A program made the translations under genes and the position numbers. A stretch of DNA of 64,000 nucleotides. Source: Zygaena filipendulae. Its lineage: Eukaryota; Arthropoda; Insecta; Lepidoptera; Zygaenidae. The DNA is taken from contig OU015659.1 in the NCBI GenBank assembly GCA_907165275.2, positions 1,034,501 to 1,098,500 of the forward strand. Reading direction: 5' to 3'. Positions 54,261-64,000 of this stretch are shown here, piece by piece. Each line of letters begins with the position of its first letter. The stretch's first letter is position 1. The notes beneath the pieces are model-generated. The model was not told where the DNA came from, searched no databases, and saw nothing but the letters and a program-made list of their open reading frames with translations.

Positions 54261-54843
54261 ATCCCATCAAAAACAAACTTGTAAAAAAGTCCAAGTCTCG
54301 CAAGTCGCAACTCAGTTCTTCTACAGTAAAAAGTTGTGAGATCAATGTAATACCAAGTCGATTAATTTATTCAGTGCCTACTTAAGGGTCCTTCTGTCTA
54401 AAGTTATCATGTTATAAGCTAATCTAATAACATTTTATAGTGACCATATCAAATTTAAAAATCTTTTATGTTTTAAATAGATTGATTGGCTTGGCGATCA
54501 CGTGAAAACACAATGTATCTCACAAGTAATACATATTATAATTAAATTAGATTGTTTAGAACCATAATTATGTATTACATGTGAGATATATTGTGTTTTC
54601 ACGTGATCGCCAAGCCAATCAATCTATTTAAAACACGAAAGATTTTTAAATTTGATATGGTCACTATAAAATGTTATTAGATTAGCTTATAACATGGTAA
54701 CTTTAGACAGAAGGACCCTTAAGTAGGCACTGAATAAATTAACCGACTTGGTATTACATTGATCTCACAACTTTTTACTGTAGAAGAACTGAGTTGCGAC
54801 TTGCGAGACTTGGACTTTTTTACAAGTTTGTTTTTGATGGGAT
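54261..54843. mobile_element. 583-bp foldback element (near-perfect inverted repeat)
   Basis: Left arm 54261-54540 (starts ATCCCATCAAAAACAAACTT) and right arm 54564-54843 are reverse complements with only about half a dozen mismatches over 280 bp, around a loop of about 23 bp. Its right end abuts the resumed family B sequence. It has no frame. It may be a foldback MITE. Transcribed within intron 5 it would make a very long hairpin RNA. Confidence 0.9.
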
Positions 54844-55032
54844 AAAATTGTCGACACGACAATTATTTGTGGGCGTCCAAGCAAAAAAGTGCAGTAGTGG
54901 GGTATTGAGTTAAGACTAAATTCGGTTAAACATTTTTTACCACTGGTAGACAAAACGATATATTATGTCGACGAAAATCGATAAAATGGCTCGATAAAAT
55001 TTTATCATGTTGCACATCCTAGCTCCGCTGGC

Positions 55033-55661
55033 AACCCTACTCCCAATATTGTCTCTGATTTTAGGGCCGTGTGCGGCTAGCTTTTAATTGTTTACGCTTT
55101 GACTCCGATGTAGGTACCTAGATCTCGCTATTAGGTAAGATCTGGATGGCATTTCAAAATGCTCACATTTGACATACAGCTACCTAGTTAAAATCTTTGT
55201 AAAAAAAAAGGTTAAATCTGTAAGGGCCTCCGTGATACAGGACTACCTAGTGCGGGGGCCATTGTAAGGCTAATTATCATGGTGTAAGTGTAGCGTGATT
55301 ACTATTGTTTCACATTATGTAGATAAGATCACATTCGGATTGGTACTATATAATAAAGATAGATATACTTAAGAAATTTGAATAAGCATTATTAGTTTAG
55401 TACCTAATTATTAGTACCCAACTTGTGTATCAACACCATGTTACTTTTTTGTTTTGGTTAAATAAATAAATAAATAAATAAAAATGTGGACCGGTAGGTC
55501 CAAGTTTATAGTAGTCGACGTTGGGCATTTTGTGCTGGCAACATAATTACTTATTACGTACATTTTACTAGTTTTTTGGTCGGATCGATAGTGGATATAG
55601 GTACTTAGGTACTTACTTAGTGAAACGATAGTAGGTATTGCATATTATACCTGTCTTATAT
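55033..55661. other. Spacer with simple repeat
   Basis: AT-rich, with AAAT repeats at about 55455-55480; nothing else recognised. Confidence 0.4.
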
Positions 55662-55896
55662 GGACATAGATCAGTAATAGTGTGTTAACCCACACTGGAG
55701 AAATTTTGAGTAAATCGTGTTTTAAAATTATAACGCCATTTTCTGTCAACATTTTTTATGTTCAATATTTAGTTACATACTTAAACAATGTAATAAGGTA
55801 AACACATAATTAAAAAACGTTCCTTCACTCTCAATAAATCGTTCTGAATAGGTAACTTAATTTTGTTGGTTAACATGTTATTGCTTATCTGCGTCC
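55662..55896 (+). mobile_element. Family C element, copy 4
   Basis: 235 bp, same orientation as copy 1. Exact ATAT duplication at 55658-55661 and 55897-55900. Confidence 0.9.
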
Positions 55897-55900
55897 ATAT

Positions 55901-56347
55901 AACGTCTCCTAAGTTACATACAGTGGCCCGTTTATAGGCGGTTTGGGTAGGTAGGTAGGTATTCGCTTTTTTTTACCGATGCATAAGTTCCAAAATTAAC
56001 GCATTTGAAATCGCGAGGGGGAAAATAGCTAAGTTGTAAATAAAAATGACGAAATAGTATGTACCTACCTACCTACCTAGGTCTGACTAGGGACTTTCGA
56101 ACTAGCAAGTAGGTACATAGATGCAGAATTTTTTTTGCTACGCAAGTACCTATACGTACAGGATACGGCCGATACCTACTTGCCTATCGAAATGGTCGTC
56201 GGCTTGCGGTTTTAAATAGAACAATTTTATTTTTGTATTTAGAAAAAAAAAAGGTTGTTGACGTAATTTCGATGATGCAATGTAATTAACTAATTACTAA
56301 CTGAACATAAATAACGCGTAGGTTAACAGCACATGTTGTGTTTGCAG
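55901..56347 (+). other. End of host intron 5
   Basis: Contains GTAGGTAGGTAGG and CCTACCTACCTACC short repeats and a weak SINE-like tail near 56000. It ends with the acceptor ACATGTTGTGTTTGCAG. Confidence 0.5.
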
Positions 56348-56506
56348 GCGCCGCGTCATTCTGTTGTCATTCCTCTACAGACGCGGCGCAGGCGGCCATG
56401 ACGGTGGGCGTGGCCAACGTCCTGTGCGATGACCGCCCCGCCCCCATGGCGTGGCCGGCCCCGCCTCCGCAGGCGCCGCCCGCTCCGCTCTGGCCGTACC
56501 CCGCCG
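56348..56506 (+). CDS. Host gene exon 6
   Basis: 159 bp from TGTTTGCAG to GCCG|GTAAGC, phase 1 in and out, consistent with exon 5. Residues 269-321: GAASFCCHSSTDAAQAAMTV, then VANVLCDD, then a Pro/Ala-rich segment with PPPQAPPAPLWPYPAG. GC-rich in AT-rich surroundings. The frame is still open at the donor, so the protein continues in exons beyond 56506, probably outside the window. The Pro/Ala-rich part fits a disordered activation or interaction region (inference). Confidence 0.8.
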
Positions 56507-57107
56507 GTAAGCCACACCTCTTGATAACTCATGTTCGCCTGGTAGCTACGCGCCAACTGCATTGCGAGATTGCCGTCCACCGCCAAACACCGCCAACTAT
56601 CCCGCCTATTTGGAACAGTGCCTTTACAGTCATGATGCTTTGGTAGCGGCATTGCAACTGAATTTGTACGGTCAATAGCTTTGACATTCCTATCAAAGTT
56701 TGTGGGTAGCACCGCTATTTCGAGAAGACTTATTCATCCGACCATAACGTATGGACATTGTTGGCTTCTTAAAATAGCCGGGTTGTTGCAATATCGCGTT
56801 TGCGCGTTGTGGCGCCTCTAGCCAGCAAGTTCGGAATTATTCTTTGCGAATTAGCATTTTTATGATTATCCAAGTATTTAGTGCTTAATACTTAAACTTC
56901 TTATGAGGTTGTTCGATGAATATGCCAATTCATTTAGGATATTTATTACAAAAAACACTCTCGTCGATTCACTCCAAAAGTTTAAGTTTCCTAAGAAATT
57001 TTGGCGGCACCCAAGGCGTTAGGTACCGTAATTTAAGTGTTATAATTATGATTGGAATTTTATTGTGTTACGAGGTTTTGTTTGGTTGGTGACAAGTGAA
57101 AGCCGTA
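56507..57107 (+). other. Start of host intron 6, nothing recognised
   Basis: Follows donor GTAAGC. Frames reading through it on both strands are extensions of exon 6 or its shadow. Confidence 0.5.
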
Positions 57108-57350
57108 CCGATAACACGCGTGTCACGTGTCTTCGTTATTTCAGTCACTTTTCAGCATCTATTTTGGACCCTGAGCAGGAAACTGGCTTTCAAGAGAGCC
57201 ATGTTTTAACTTGGGGGACAATCTAACATTGTCATTGGCGTTTCGCCATAATTGAAGAAGTAGATGAAGAGATTTTTATTATTAAGAAACATTGTCATTG
57301 GCAAATTATAATTATAGACGCCATTATTAAAGAAGAATAAGAAGCAGAGG
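57108..57350 (-). repeat. Family E repeat, copy 3
   Basis: Reverse-strand copy from CCGTACCGATAACACGCGTG to ACGCCATTATTAAAGAAGAA. Confidence 0.75.
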
Positions 57351-57388
57351 TTTTGTTTGAGATTCCTAGCGGCGGTTTTTGTATGCAT

Positions 57389-57465
57389 GTCTTCTTCTTC
57401 TTCTTTAATAATGGCGTCTATAATTTTAATTTGCCAATGACAATGTTTCTTAATAATAACAAAAC
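57389..57465 (+). repeat. Family E repeat, copy 4 (partial)
   Basis: First 75 bp only (CTTCTTCTTCTTTAATAATGG to TTCTTAATAATAAC). Facing copy 3, it forms an inverted pair of about 60 bp. Confidence 0.7.
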
Positions 57466-58587
57466 CAGATTTCTCCGGTGTCTGTCAAGCACCATAAACT
57501 GCAAGATATTATTTGACTATTTGCGGGTTGCAACCATGGAACTTACGAATAGTAGCTGTCACAAATACCAAGGCATCTAAGGTCGGTAGTAGTAGCCACC
57601 AAACTCATACATTGAGTTAGGTATATGACCGCCAAACACGTTATCGCAGCCTCCTAACACCAAAACGAGCTTGACCTTATTGCGTTTTTTATTCCATTTC
57701 GAGTTGCGCACGAAACTCGATCCCGTTCATTATATCTTTTTTGGTTTATGCTCTCCGCGCGTCTTTCATTAAAAACCTTTGTGCTCGATTTTTTTGTTCG
57801 ATTTCATTATTTTTAATTAACATAATGAAGTGGGAGTTGGAATGGTAGCCGGTTGTCGGGTTGCATTGCTGTGTCGCGTTTTATATTCGCACCTTGTTCG
57901 CGCCCCGCGTCTCTTTTTGTTCGAAATTACTGGCCCCGAATCGCGAAAACTTTTGAAATGGCAGTTTTAATTTAAATTACCATATGTTATCGGCATCTGT
58001 TTTTAATGAGTACTTTGCAGCACGTGGTAAAATTTTATTTTTTGCAATCCTGCATCATTACAAAAAGATTTGGAACGTTCTTTAATAGACAATTTGTTTA
58101 TTGATGTGGTTGTTTGGGCGCTATGAAAGATTTCAAGGTTGAATTTGTGGCTACCTAATATGACGCAAAGCGTTTATCTTCTGTTATGTGTATCTGCCTA
58201 GTACAGAGTTCATGCGTTCTTTTTTGTAATGCTGGCGATGATTGCGTTTGTTTAAAAAATGGAAAGAAAAAGAAAAACAGGTGAAAGTAACAACTACTGA
58301 TGTTGCCTCTATTGAATTACTCTCCAGTCAAAAACCGCGTTAGCTTAAAACGGAATCTGCTACCGCCTCGTCCTCTTCCTCTTATACCTAAATAATTAGT
58401 GGAATAGGTACCTACTCGATGAGTTGCCTTCAATAGGTAGGTAAGTACAGTTTGTTTCCCAAAAAATAAATAAAATAAATATATTTCCGCCATAATAATT
58501 ACGATAACGGAGCGGATGCATTCGCCTAATAATACCTAACCACACAGGAAAATGTCATGAATTGCGCATATAAAGTATAGCTAGTAG
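57466..58587. other. Non-coding stretch, nothing recognised
   Basis: 1.1 kb without a supported gene or repeat family. Confidence 0.35.
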
Positions 58588-58668
58588 AGTAATGTGTATG
58601 TATGTATGTGTCTGTGTATGTATGTATGTATGTATGTATGTGAGTATCTATATGTATGTGAGTTTTTA
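58588..58668. repeat. Microsatellite (GTAT)n
   Basis: Imperfect GTAT tandem run interrupted by GTGTCTGTGTA and ending in GTGAGTATCTATATGTATGTGAG. Confidence 0.9.
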
Positions 58669-58679
58669 TCTAAATATAT

Positions 58680-58810
58680 ATCGTAAATGCACCGCCAAGT
58701 GAGCTCTCTGTACTACCTGAAGGTTGACTGGCAGAGAATGCCACTGTGGCATTAAGTCCGCCTTTTGTACCATGATGTGCATAAAGTTTAAATAAATAAA
58801 TAAATAAATT
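58680..58810 (+). repeat. LINE 3' end-like sequence
   Basis: GAGAATGCCACTGTGGCATTAAGTCCGCC, then TGTACC and ATAAAGTTTAAATAAATAAATAAA: a polyadenylation-like end with AAAT tail typical of lepidopteran LINE 3' termini. No coding remnant. Confidence 0.55.
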
Positions 58811-59712
58811 AATAATTTCATTTATACTTAAATAATCTCACCAAGATGTAGGTATGGCTACTGCAGACCTCTAGATACACATCACAGAATTTCTTCTATC
58901 TTGTTATCTATTGTTTTACGTATTAAAACTTTAAATTGTATACCTTTTTGACTATTAAACGATTATTTTGGGGTAAAGATGTGTAATCGACCTGGTGCTT
59001 GGGATTAAACCGGACAAAAGCCTGCCCTTTTGGGGTTTCAACCCCATAATAAAAGTCCGTGAAAGACTGCCTTTTATCGGGCGTAAATCCAAACATCGGG
59101 GCTATTGCCCATCTACACCTATTTGGGTGGCAAATGACTGTGTGTAGAGTTTATTTGCGTGTCTTTACAGTTTTTCTCGTAATAACCTATCTACCTATCT
59201 ACCCTATTAGATAGGTATTCAACACTTTACCTCTACCTACTGACGAATTAAACTAAAGACTTTTTTCCATAAATTTTCCTTTTCTCTCCACTCTCTCTTA
59301 ATTTTCCCATTTTTATTTTTATTTTTTTTCAATACTATGTAGTTACCGATTTTTCGTTGAAGCTTGAAAAAATCGGTTAAAAAGAAATCTGTTATAAAAA
59401 CATATTAAAATCACCTGGTTGAAGCAAAGCAACGTGCAACGTTACTAGTAGGTACTCAGATAAAACGTTTATTTAGGTTAGGGATTGTGCTAAGAGTTTT
59501 ACGTCGTTTAGAGTTGTGTTTTATATAAAACGTAGAAAAACTAAACACGCATCGTTTCCCATGCATGCCTCTACATACCCGCATTCGTTTCACAGCCATC
59601 ACACCGCCAACGGAACTCTTACTACCACACCATAAATTATCCATCATTCATTCGAAGCCAACTAAAAAAAGCCCCGCTAAAAATCGATCGTAAAAACACC
59701 TTTTTTTTCCTT
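58811..59712. other. Non-coding stretch, nothing recognised
   Basis: AT-rich, with the TCGTTGAAGCTTGAAAAAATCGG motif at about 59352; no supported gene. Confidence 0.35.
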
Positions 59713-59872
59713 TATCGATAAAACAGGTCGCGGTGTACGGGCAGCTCTAACCTCGAGCACACCGCCCGCCAAGCCCCGCCTATCGACTTGTCTCGACCAA
59801 TTAGAAAACGGCGCGCCTTCAAAGGCGGTCTTTTATCTCGACCGCCTCGGGTGTTTTAGTGTTGTGAATTAG
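59713..59872 (+). other. GC-rich island: candidate exon 7 or DRE-type promoter
   Basis: TATCGATA (59713-59720, the DREF/DRE consensus) overlaps a possible acceptor: a T-rich run then AAAACAG at 59726. From 59727 a phase-1 frame, as exon 6 requires, is open for 47 codons to TAG at 59870, with balanced codons (contains STPPAKPRLSTCLDQLENG). No strong donor follows. It may be an alternative terminal exon, a promoter leader or chance. Confidence 0.3.
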
Positions 59873-60095
59873 CTGTTTTTTTTTCTCTGTCGTATAAGTT
59901 CATGTTTTTTTTCTGTGGGGCAACGGTGTGTCGTCATGATGGCGCGCGTTTGTTGGCATCGCGGCGTGCCGGCTGCATATGATTTGGACGTGGGGCGAGT
60001 CACTTTTTAATGTTTAGTTAGGAGTTACCTTACGTATTAAACGGGTTACCTAATTACCCCTCGCCTGGAACCCACCGTTTATATGGCAACATCAA

Positions 60096-60148
60096 GTGCC
60101 CACGCCACGTAATCAGTCATACAAATGATGATTACGTGGCGTGGGCAC
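60096..60148. repeat. Perfect 20-bp hairpin
   Basis: GTGCCCACGCCACGTAATCA (60096-60115) and its exact reverse complement (60129-60148) around a 13-nt loop. No partner elsewhere in the window. It could be a small foldback insertion or structured RNA. Confidence 0.85.
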
Positions 60149-60184
60149 GTGGCATATTACAATTTATTTATTGACATGCTTCCT

Positions 60185-60300
60185 TATAGTTTCTCGCGGT
60201 TTCAACCGTGCTAGTAATGGAGTAACCGCGGGAATTTCGGGATAAAATTAGCATACCTCTATATCCTTCTCTGTATCGCTGACGACAGAGAAGTACAGTT
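60185..60300 (-). repeat. Family D fragment, inverted
   Basis: TTCTCGCGGTTTCAACCGTGC, then ACCGCGGGAATTTCGGGATA and TATCCTTCTCTGTATCGCTG; the distal part is lost. Confidence 0.6.
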
Positions 60301-60639
60301 ATCTTTATCTCTTTCTTTCTTGTCTTAATATTGGGATATAGGTACAAACTGAAGAAAATATTTATCTACCTAGGTATATGAGCCGGTTTTTTTAACATGA
60401 AATGTAATGAAATGAATTGAAGTTTATTCGTAACGATAATAAATTAAATAGTAGGTATGCAGTATCAGCATGTGAAGTATTTAGATTTTGCATTAGACTT
60501 CATAATCATAATTACCTATTTATACCTAATAATTTATTTATTACATTGATAACTGCGAATAAGTAGATAATAATGCAATAGGTACCTACCTACCTACCTA
60601 ATACCTGAATCGATAGGTACTAATATCATAAACGCACCG
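60301..60639. other. Spacer, nothing recognised
   Basis: AT-rich with a CCTACCTACCTACC run near 60583. Confidence 0.35.
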
Positions 60640-60820
60640 AAAGAACTCTTTCTGTGGGTCTGTCTGTCTCTTTTAGGTACGTTTTCACGCTACTATTTTA
60701 CCGATCATCGTGAAATTTGGCATTCAGGGGTAGTACCTACATAGAGTGGGTACTTTAAGCCTCGAATTTCCGCGGGAACTCCAAAATTATAAGGAAGACG
60801 TCAAACAGCTGGGAACAGCT
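60640..60820 (+). repeat. Family D SINE-like copy, degraded
   Basis: GTGGGTCTGTCTGTCTC, CGATCATCGTGAAATTTGGC, TTTCCGCGGGAACTCC and a terminal GGGAACAGCTAG. Confidence 0.65.
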
Positions 60821-61188
60821 AGCACAATATTTGTATATGTATAGGTACAGGGTTATGCTTAAAATTTACAGCCATTTGTTTCCTGTCCAGAAGAAAATAT
60901 TACGTTTTTGCCAATGAAGTTTTCATAATTATTTTTCAAAATTATGTCCTTTTTTAAGCATAGTAAAATAGTAAGCGTAGTAAGTTATAGTATATTTTTA
61001 GGTTAACAGCTGTTATGACTTGGTCGTTTTACAGGACACCATGTATAGTCACGATCTAACCTGCAACAGAATATTCCCGCATGACGATTATCGCTCGTTT
61101 GCGCGAATAGTTACCTACCTACTCATAAATCATTCATAAACACACTCGAACATTGGGAATGCGTCGCGTCACAACCCTACCCATACAT
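60821..61188. other. Spacer, nothing recognised
   Basis: Intron sequence between repeat copies; no gene. Confidence 0.35.
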
Positions 61189-61423
61189 GGACGCAGATAA
61201 GCAATAACATGTTAACCCACAAAATGAAGTTATTGATTCAGAACGATTTATTCAGAGTTAGGGAACGGTTTTTAATTAATGTTTACCTTACTACATTGCT
61301 TAAATATGTAACTAAATATTGAACATAAAAAATGTTGACACAAAATGGCGCTCCTACTTTTAAAACACGATTTACTCGAAATTTCTCCAGTGTGGGTTAA
61401 CACACTATTGCTTATCTATGTCC
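61189..61423 (-). mobile_element. Family C element, copy 5
   Basis: 235 bp. Exact ACAT duplication at 61185-61188 and 61424-61427. Very similar to copies 3 and 6. Confidence 0.9.
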
Positions 61424-62167
61424 ACATGTGATCGAATAATGGATCGAGTATAAAATCGATCGATTTTATTTTATCATTGGCTGGTGTGAGGTTCGGTATT
61501 GTTTTTTTTTTAAGAATGGTTCACCAAACTGCACAATACCTACACAATTTTTATAAACATCTCGAGAAAGTCATTACCACTGAGCGAATAATTACGTTTT
61601 CGGACACGGCACTTTCATACTAATCGCTGAACCTATCTATGAAGGCATTTTGTGCCAACCTTTGCCAATGCAATGTGTGACGCGGTCATAGGAATTTGGT
61701 TAAGTATTCCAAAGGTGGTAAGGAAGTTCGCGCATAGATCCATAGTAACTTTTGCTTTAAGGAAGTGTCGCTGGCCAGGGTCATAACCTTCCCGAGATGA
61801 ACACAACCTGAACACAATGTAGTGCCACATTTAAAAATAACCTGCAAAAATGTGTCTACCAGCAAAAATGTGATAAGCTAAATTTTTTGCACAACCTACT
61901 ATTATGGTTTAAGTATTCCATTTTGTAACAAAAAGAAATTGCTTATCTCTAGGTATAACATTCTGGTGCTTGTGGAAGGTAGTGAGTGGGTCATCACTAT
62001 AAGCGCAATTAAATTATTAAAAGTAAATGTAATAGCATTACTAGCACGTACCTGCCTAATTATAGGCTGGGTTTCCGTACGCGTATAATAGGTATAAAAC
62101 GTTGTATCTTTCACCACGCTCCTGTTGATTTCGAGGTCGGCTCGTTCCGAGCACAGAGCAAATAAAT
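61424..62167. other. Non-coding stretch, nothing recognised
   Basis: Two - strand frames of 65 and 93 codons here have no domain and ordinary intronic composition. Confidence 0.35.
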
Positions 62168-62845
62168 GAACTAGAGAGGACATGTAGGCGGGGCAGGCGC
62201 GCTACCGTTGCAAAGGAAGTTAGAGAAAATGCTGCAAATCTTACCTAAAACTTCTTATGCTGCCATCCCAAATATATTTACCACAATATTCCCAAAACTG
62301 TGAATTTTGAAAACAGTGACTAAGTAAAAACATAAACATAAAGGGTTCACCTTTTTTTTTTTTTTTTTTTATTTATTTATTTATTCGTTTCTACAGAGCA
62401 AGAAATTTACAAAATAGTGTGAATAAACTTTCAAAAGTTTCTCCTCACACTAGATGATTCGAGTCGGTAGGCAACAGTTTTAAAAAAATATATAGCTACG
62501 ACAATGAACGGAGATTGACCAATCCGCCGGTGCACAACAGCAAAGTCAACGTAGGTATCCGAAACAAATATCAACAACAGGTAGGTAGTTATCTATTTCT
62601 CAGATACAGTATGTTAACCATTCACATTTCTAGGTTTTTTTTTTTTTTTAATATTGTATTTATTTCTTTTTTTTTTCTGTTGTTATTTATTCTAATACAT
62701 TTCTTTACGTTAATGAATGTTTTAGTGCGTGATGAATAGTTTTGTGTACGAAAATCAACCGGCGACACTGGTATACCTGTTTTCATACTAAACTAAGTTG
62801 ATGTCCCTTCTATCTGTTATTTTCTGTTCTGTGGTTCCGAGATAC
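62168..62845 (+). repeat. Family I repeat, copy 2, interrupted
   Basis: 62168-62335 and 62720-62845 match copy 1 (12008-12790). Between them are T-rich simple sequence (62351-62385) and unmatched DNA. Confidence 0.6.
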
Positions 62846-63175
62846 TTCGTGCCCGTTCCATTTATAATGGATGTTCATTGTCGAATCTATTGTGTACGGT
62901 TTTAATGACTGTTATCGACCTATCACCGTTTGAGAACTGTAGAAATATTTTGTAGATGGTTGTTAGTTTTTTTTTTATACGAGATATCAATCATTACGAT
63001 TCCTTCTTCTTTTTGTCGTTTGTTGTTTTTTGTTAAACGTGTTTTCCGATTAGTTGCCCTTTTTTAATTTAACAGGTTAGTATTAGCGTTTTTGTAACGC
63101 TTCGACGACGAACCCTTCCTCACGGGGATCTTTGTTGATTTTACCAAAGGTTTAGGTACCTGCCATTAATCATTA
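62846..63175. other. Spacer, nothing recognised
   Basis: T-rich sequence without a supported feature. Confidence 0.35.
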
Positions 63176-63345
63176 CTAGCTATCTCCCGCGGTTTCACCC
63201 GCGGTAATTTCGGAGTTTCCGCGAGAATTCACAGATATAAACGTTCCTCATGAATCACTCTATTTATTGGTGAAAACCGCATGAAAATCCGTTGCGTAGT
63301 TTTAAAGATCTAAGCATGCAAAGGGACAGACAGCGGGAAGCGACT
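63176..63345 (-). repeat. Family D SINE-like copy, inverted
   Basis: CTAGCTATCTCCCGCGGTTTC, GGTAATTTCGGAGTTTCCGC, then GACAGACAGCGGGAAGCGAC. Confidence 0.7.
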
Positions 63346-63530
63346 TTGTTTTATACTATGCATGTAGTGATAGACGGGCAATCATCCCGGTTTAAACTTG
63401 GCGCTTGGGTTTAAACCTGGTTTAGACCCAAGCACCGGGCTTAAACCAGGTCGATATTCCATCTATACATGTCATCTGTGTTGTGGCAAGTCGACTGTTA
63501 TGTTTCAAGTCGTGTTTTCTTTGATTAATT

Positions 63531-63755
63531 GGACGTAGATAAGCAATAACATGTTAACCCACAAAATTAAGTTATTGATTCAGAACGATTCATTGGGAGT
63601 TAGGGAATTATGTGTTTACCTTAATACATTACTTAAATATGTAACTAAATATTGAACATAAAAAATGTTGAAACAAAATGGCGCTCCTACTTTAAAACAC
63701 GATTTACCCAAAATTTCTTCAGTGTGGGTTAACACACTATTGCTTATCTATGTCC
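63531..63755 (-). mobile_element. Family C element, copy 6
   Basis: 225 bp with a small internal deletion near 63607. Exact AATT duplication at 63527-63530 and 63756-63759. Confidence 0.9.
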
Positions 63756-64000
63756 AATTATACTCCTATACGTAGGTATACTTATTTATTGGAAGAAGGT
63801 TCACAATCCGGCTCAAATGGCATTCACAGATTCAAAATGTCAGCACGTGACTAAGTTTACAACATGTTTGATTGCATATGTCATTACTTAAGTTTCAACT
63901 CGAATATATTATGAAGTACTTAGCACTAGTCGTACTATTTTCTCTTGTAGCATCTGATTTCACACTACCTACTCTATAGATAGATCTAACTATACTTGTT
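63756..64000. other. Window end, nothing recognised
   Basis: AT-rich sequence; the host gene is expected to continue beyond. Confidence 0.35.

Larger units (their letters stand above)
52998..55032. mobile_element. Family B element, copy 5, split by about 1.8 kb
   Basis: The left 48 bp (ACGGAGCTAGGATGCGCAAC .. CGAAAGAT, to 53045) and right 190 bp (from about 54844, AAAATTGTCGACACGAC .. TAGCTCCGCTGG) are contiguous in the copy at 7259-7494. The insert is composite: an unknown element beginning CTGGGGGCACGGCAGTGCCC, SINE-like pieces, then the 583-bp foldback. Confidence 0.75.

Noticed and set aside
61633..62183. Two - strand frames of 65 and 93 codons
   Set aside because: Ordinary intronic composition with no domain or splice support.

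Overview
The window looks like lepidopteran (moth or butterfly) nuclear DNA. It is AT-rich, most of it is interspersed repeats, and many short repeats end in the tail ACCGCGGGTGAAACCGCGG...CAGCTAG that is common in Lepidoptera. It holds one split host gene on the + strand, two young BEL/Pao LTR retrotransposons and dozens of small mobile-element copies, several nested in each other. No bacterial-type operons, rRNA genes, convincing tRNA genes or CRISPR arrays were seen.

Host gene. Six exons (20331-20416, 20862-20930, 26596-26725, 27226-27671, 28055-28156, 56348-56506) join with consistent splice phases and canonical GT/AG sites. They give an open N-terminal region of 321 codons whose 3' end lies beyond the window. 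I did not recognise the protein. It is Cys-, Pro- and Ser-rich with three psi-K-x-E (SUMO-type) motifs, which suits a nuclear regulator. Exon 1 has a 3' splice site upstream of its ATG, so at least one 5' UTR exon lies further upstream. Intron 5 is 28.2 kb and contains both LTR elements.

LTR elements. (1) 43105-49311, + strand: a complete BEL/Pao element with identical 257-bp LTRs, a 5-bp target duplication (GTAAT) and one uninterrupted 1888-codon gag-pol frame whose stop lies inside the 3' LTR. (2) 36815-41989, - strand: a 5.2-kb element with identical 655-bp LTRs, target duplication AACTA and an intact 701-codon gag-protease frame. Its reverse transcriptase is only a frameshifted, stop-interrupted N-terminal remnant, and the catalytic half, RNase H and integrase are gone. 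It must have been mobilised by enzymes from elsewhere.

Small elements, named here by letter. A (3 copies, about 324 bp): each carries two perfect CRE palindromes. B (5 copies): terminal inverted repeats and ATCGATAAAA motifs; one copy is a perfect 60-bp hairpin. C (6 copies, 219-236 bp): long inverted ends, and five copies have exact 4-bp ANNT target duplications. D/J: SINE-like units with the CAGCTAG tail. E, F, G, H and I: other dispersed or foldback repeats. Nesting (A in B, E in F, a foldback in B) gives a relative insertion order. A 583-bp near-perfect inverted repeat lies at 54261-54843.

Layout. 1-20330: upstream flank or 5' intron, repeat-filled. 20331-28156: exons 1-5. 28157-56347: intron 5, with the LTR pair at 36.8-49.3 kb and possible internal promoters near 34577 and 42150. 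56348-56506: exon 6. 56507-64000: next intron, with a GC-rich exon-like or promoter-like island at 59713-59872.
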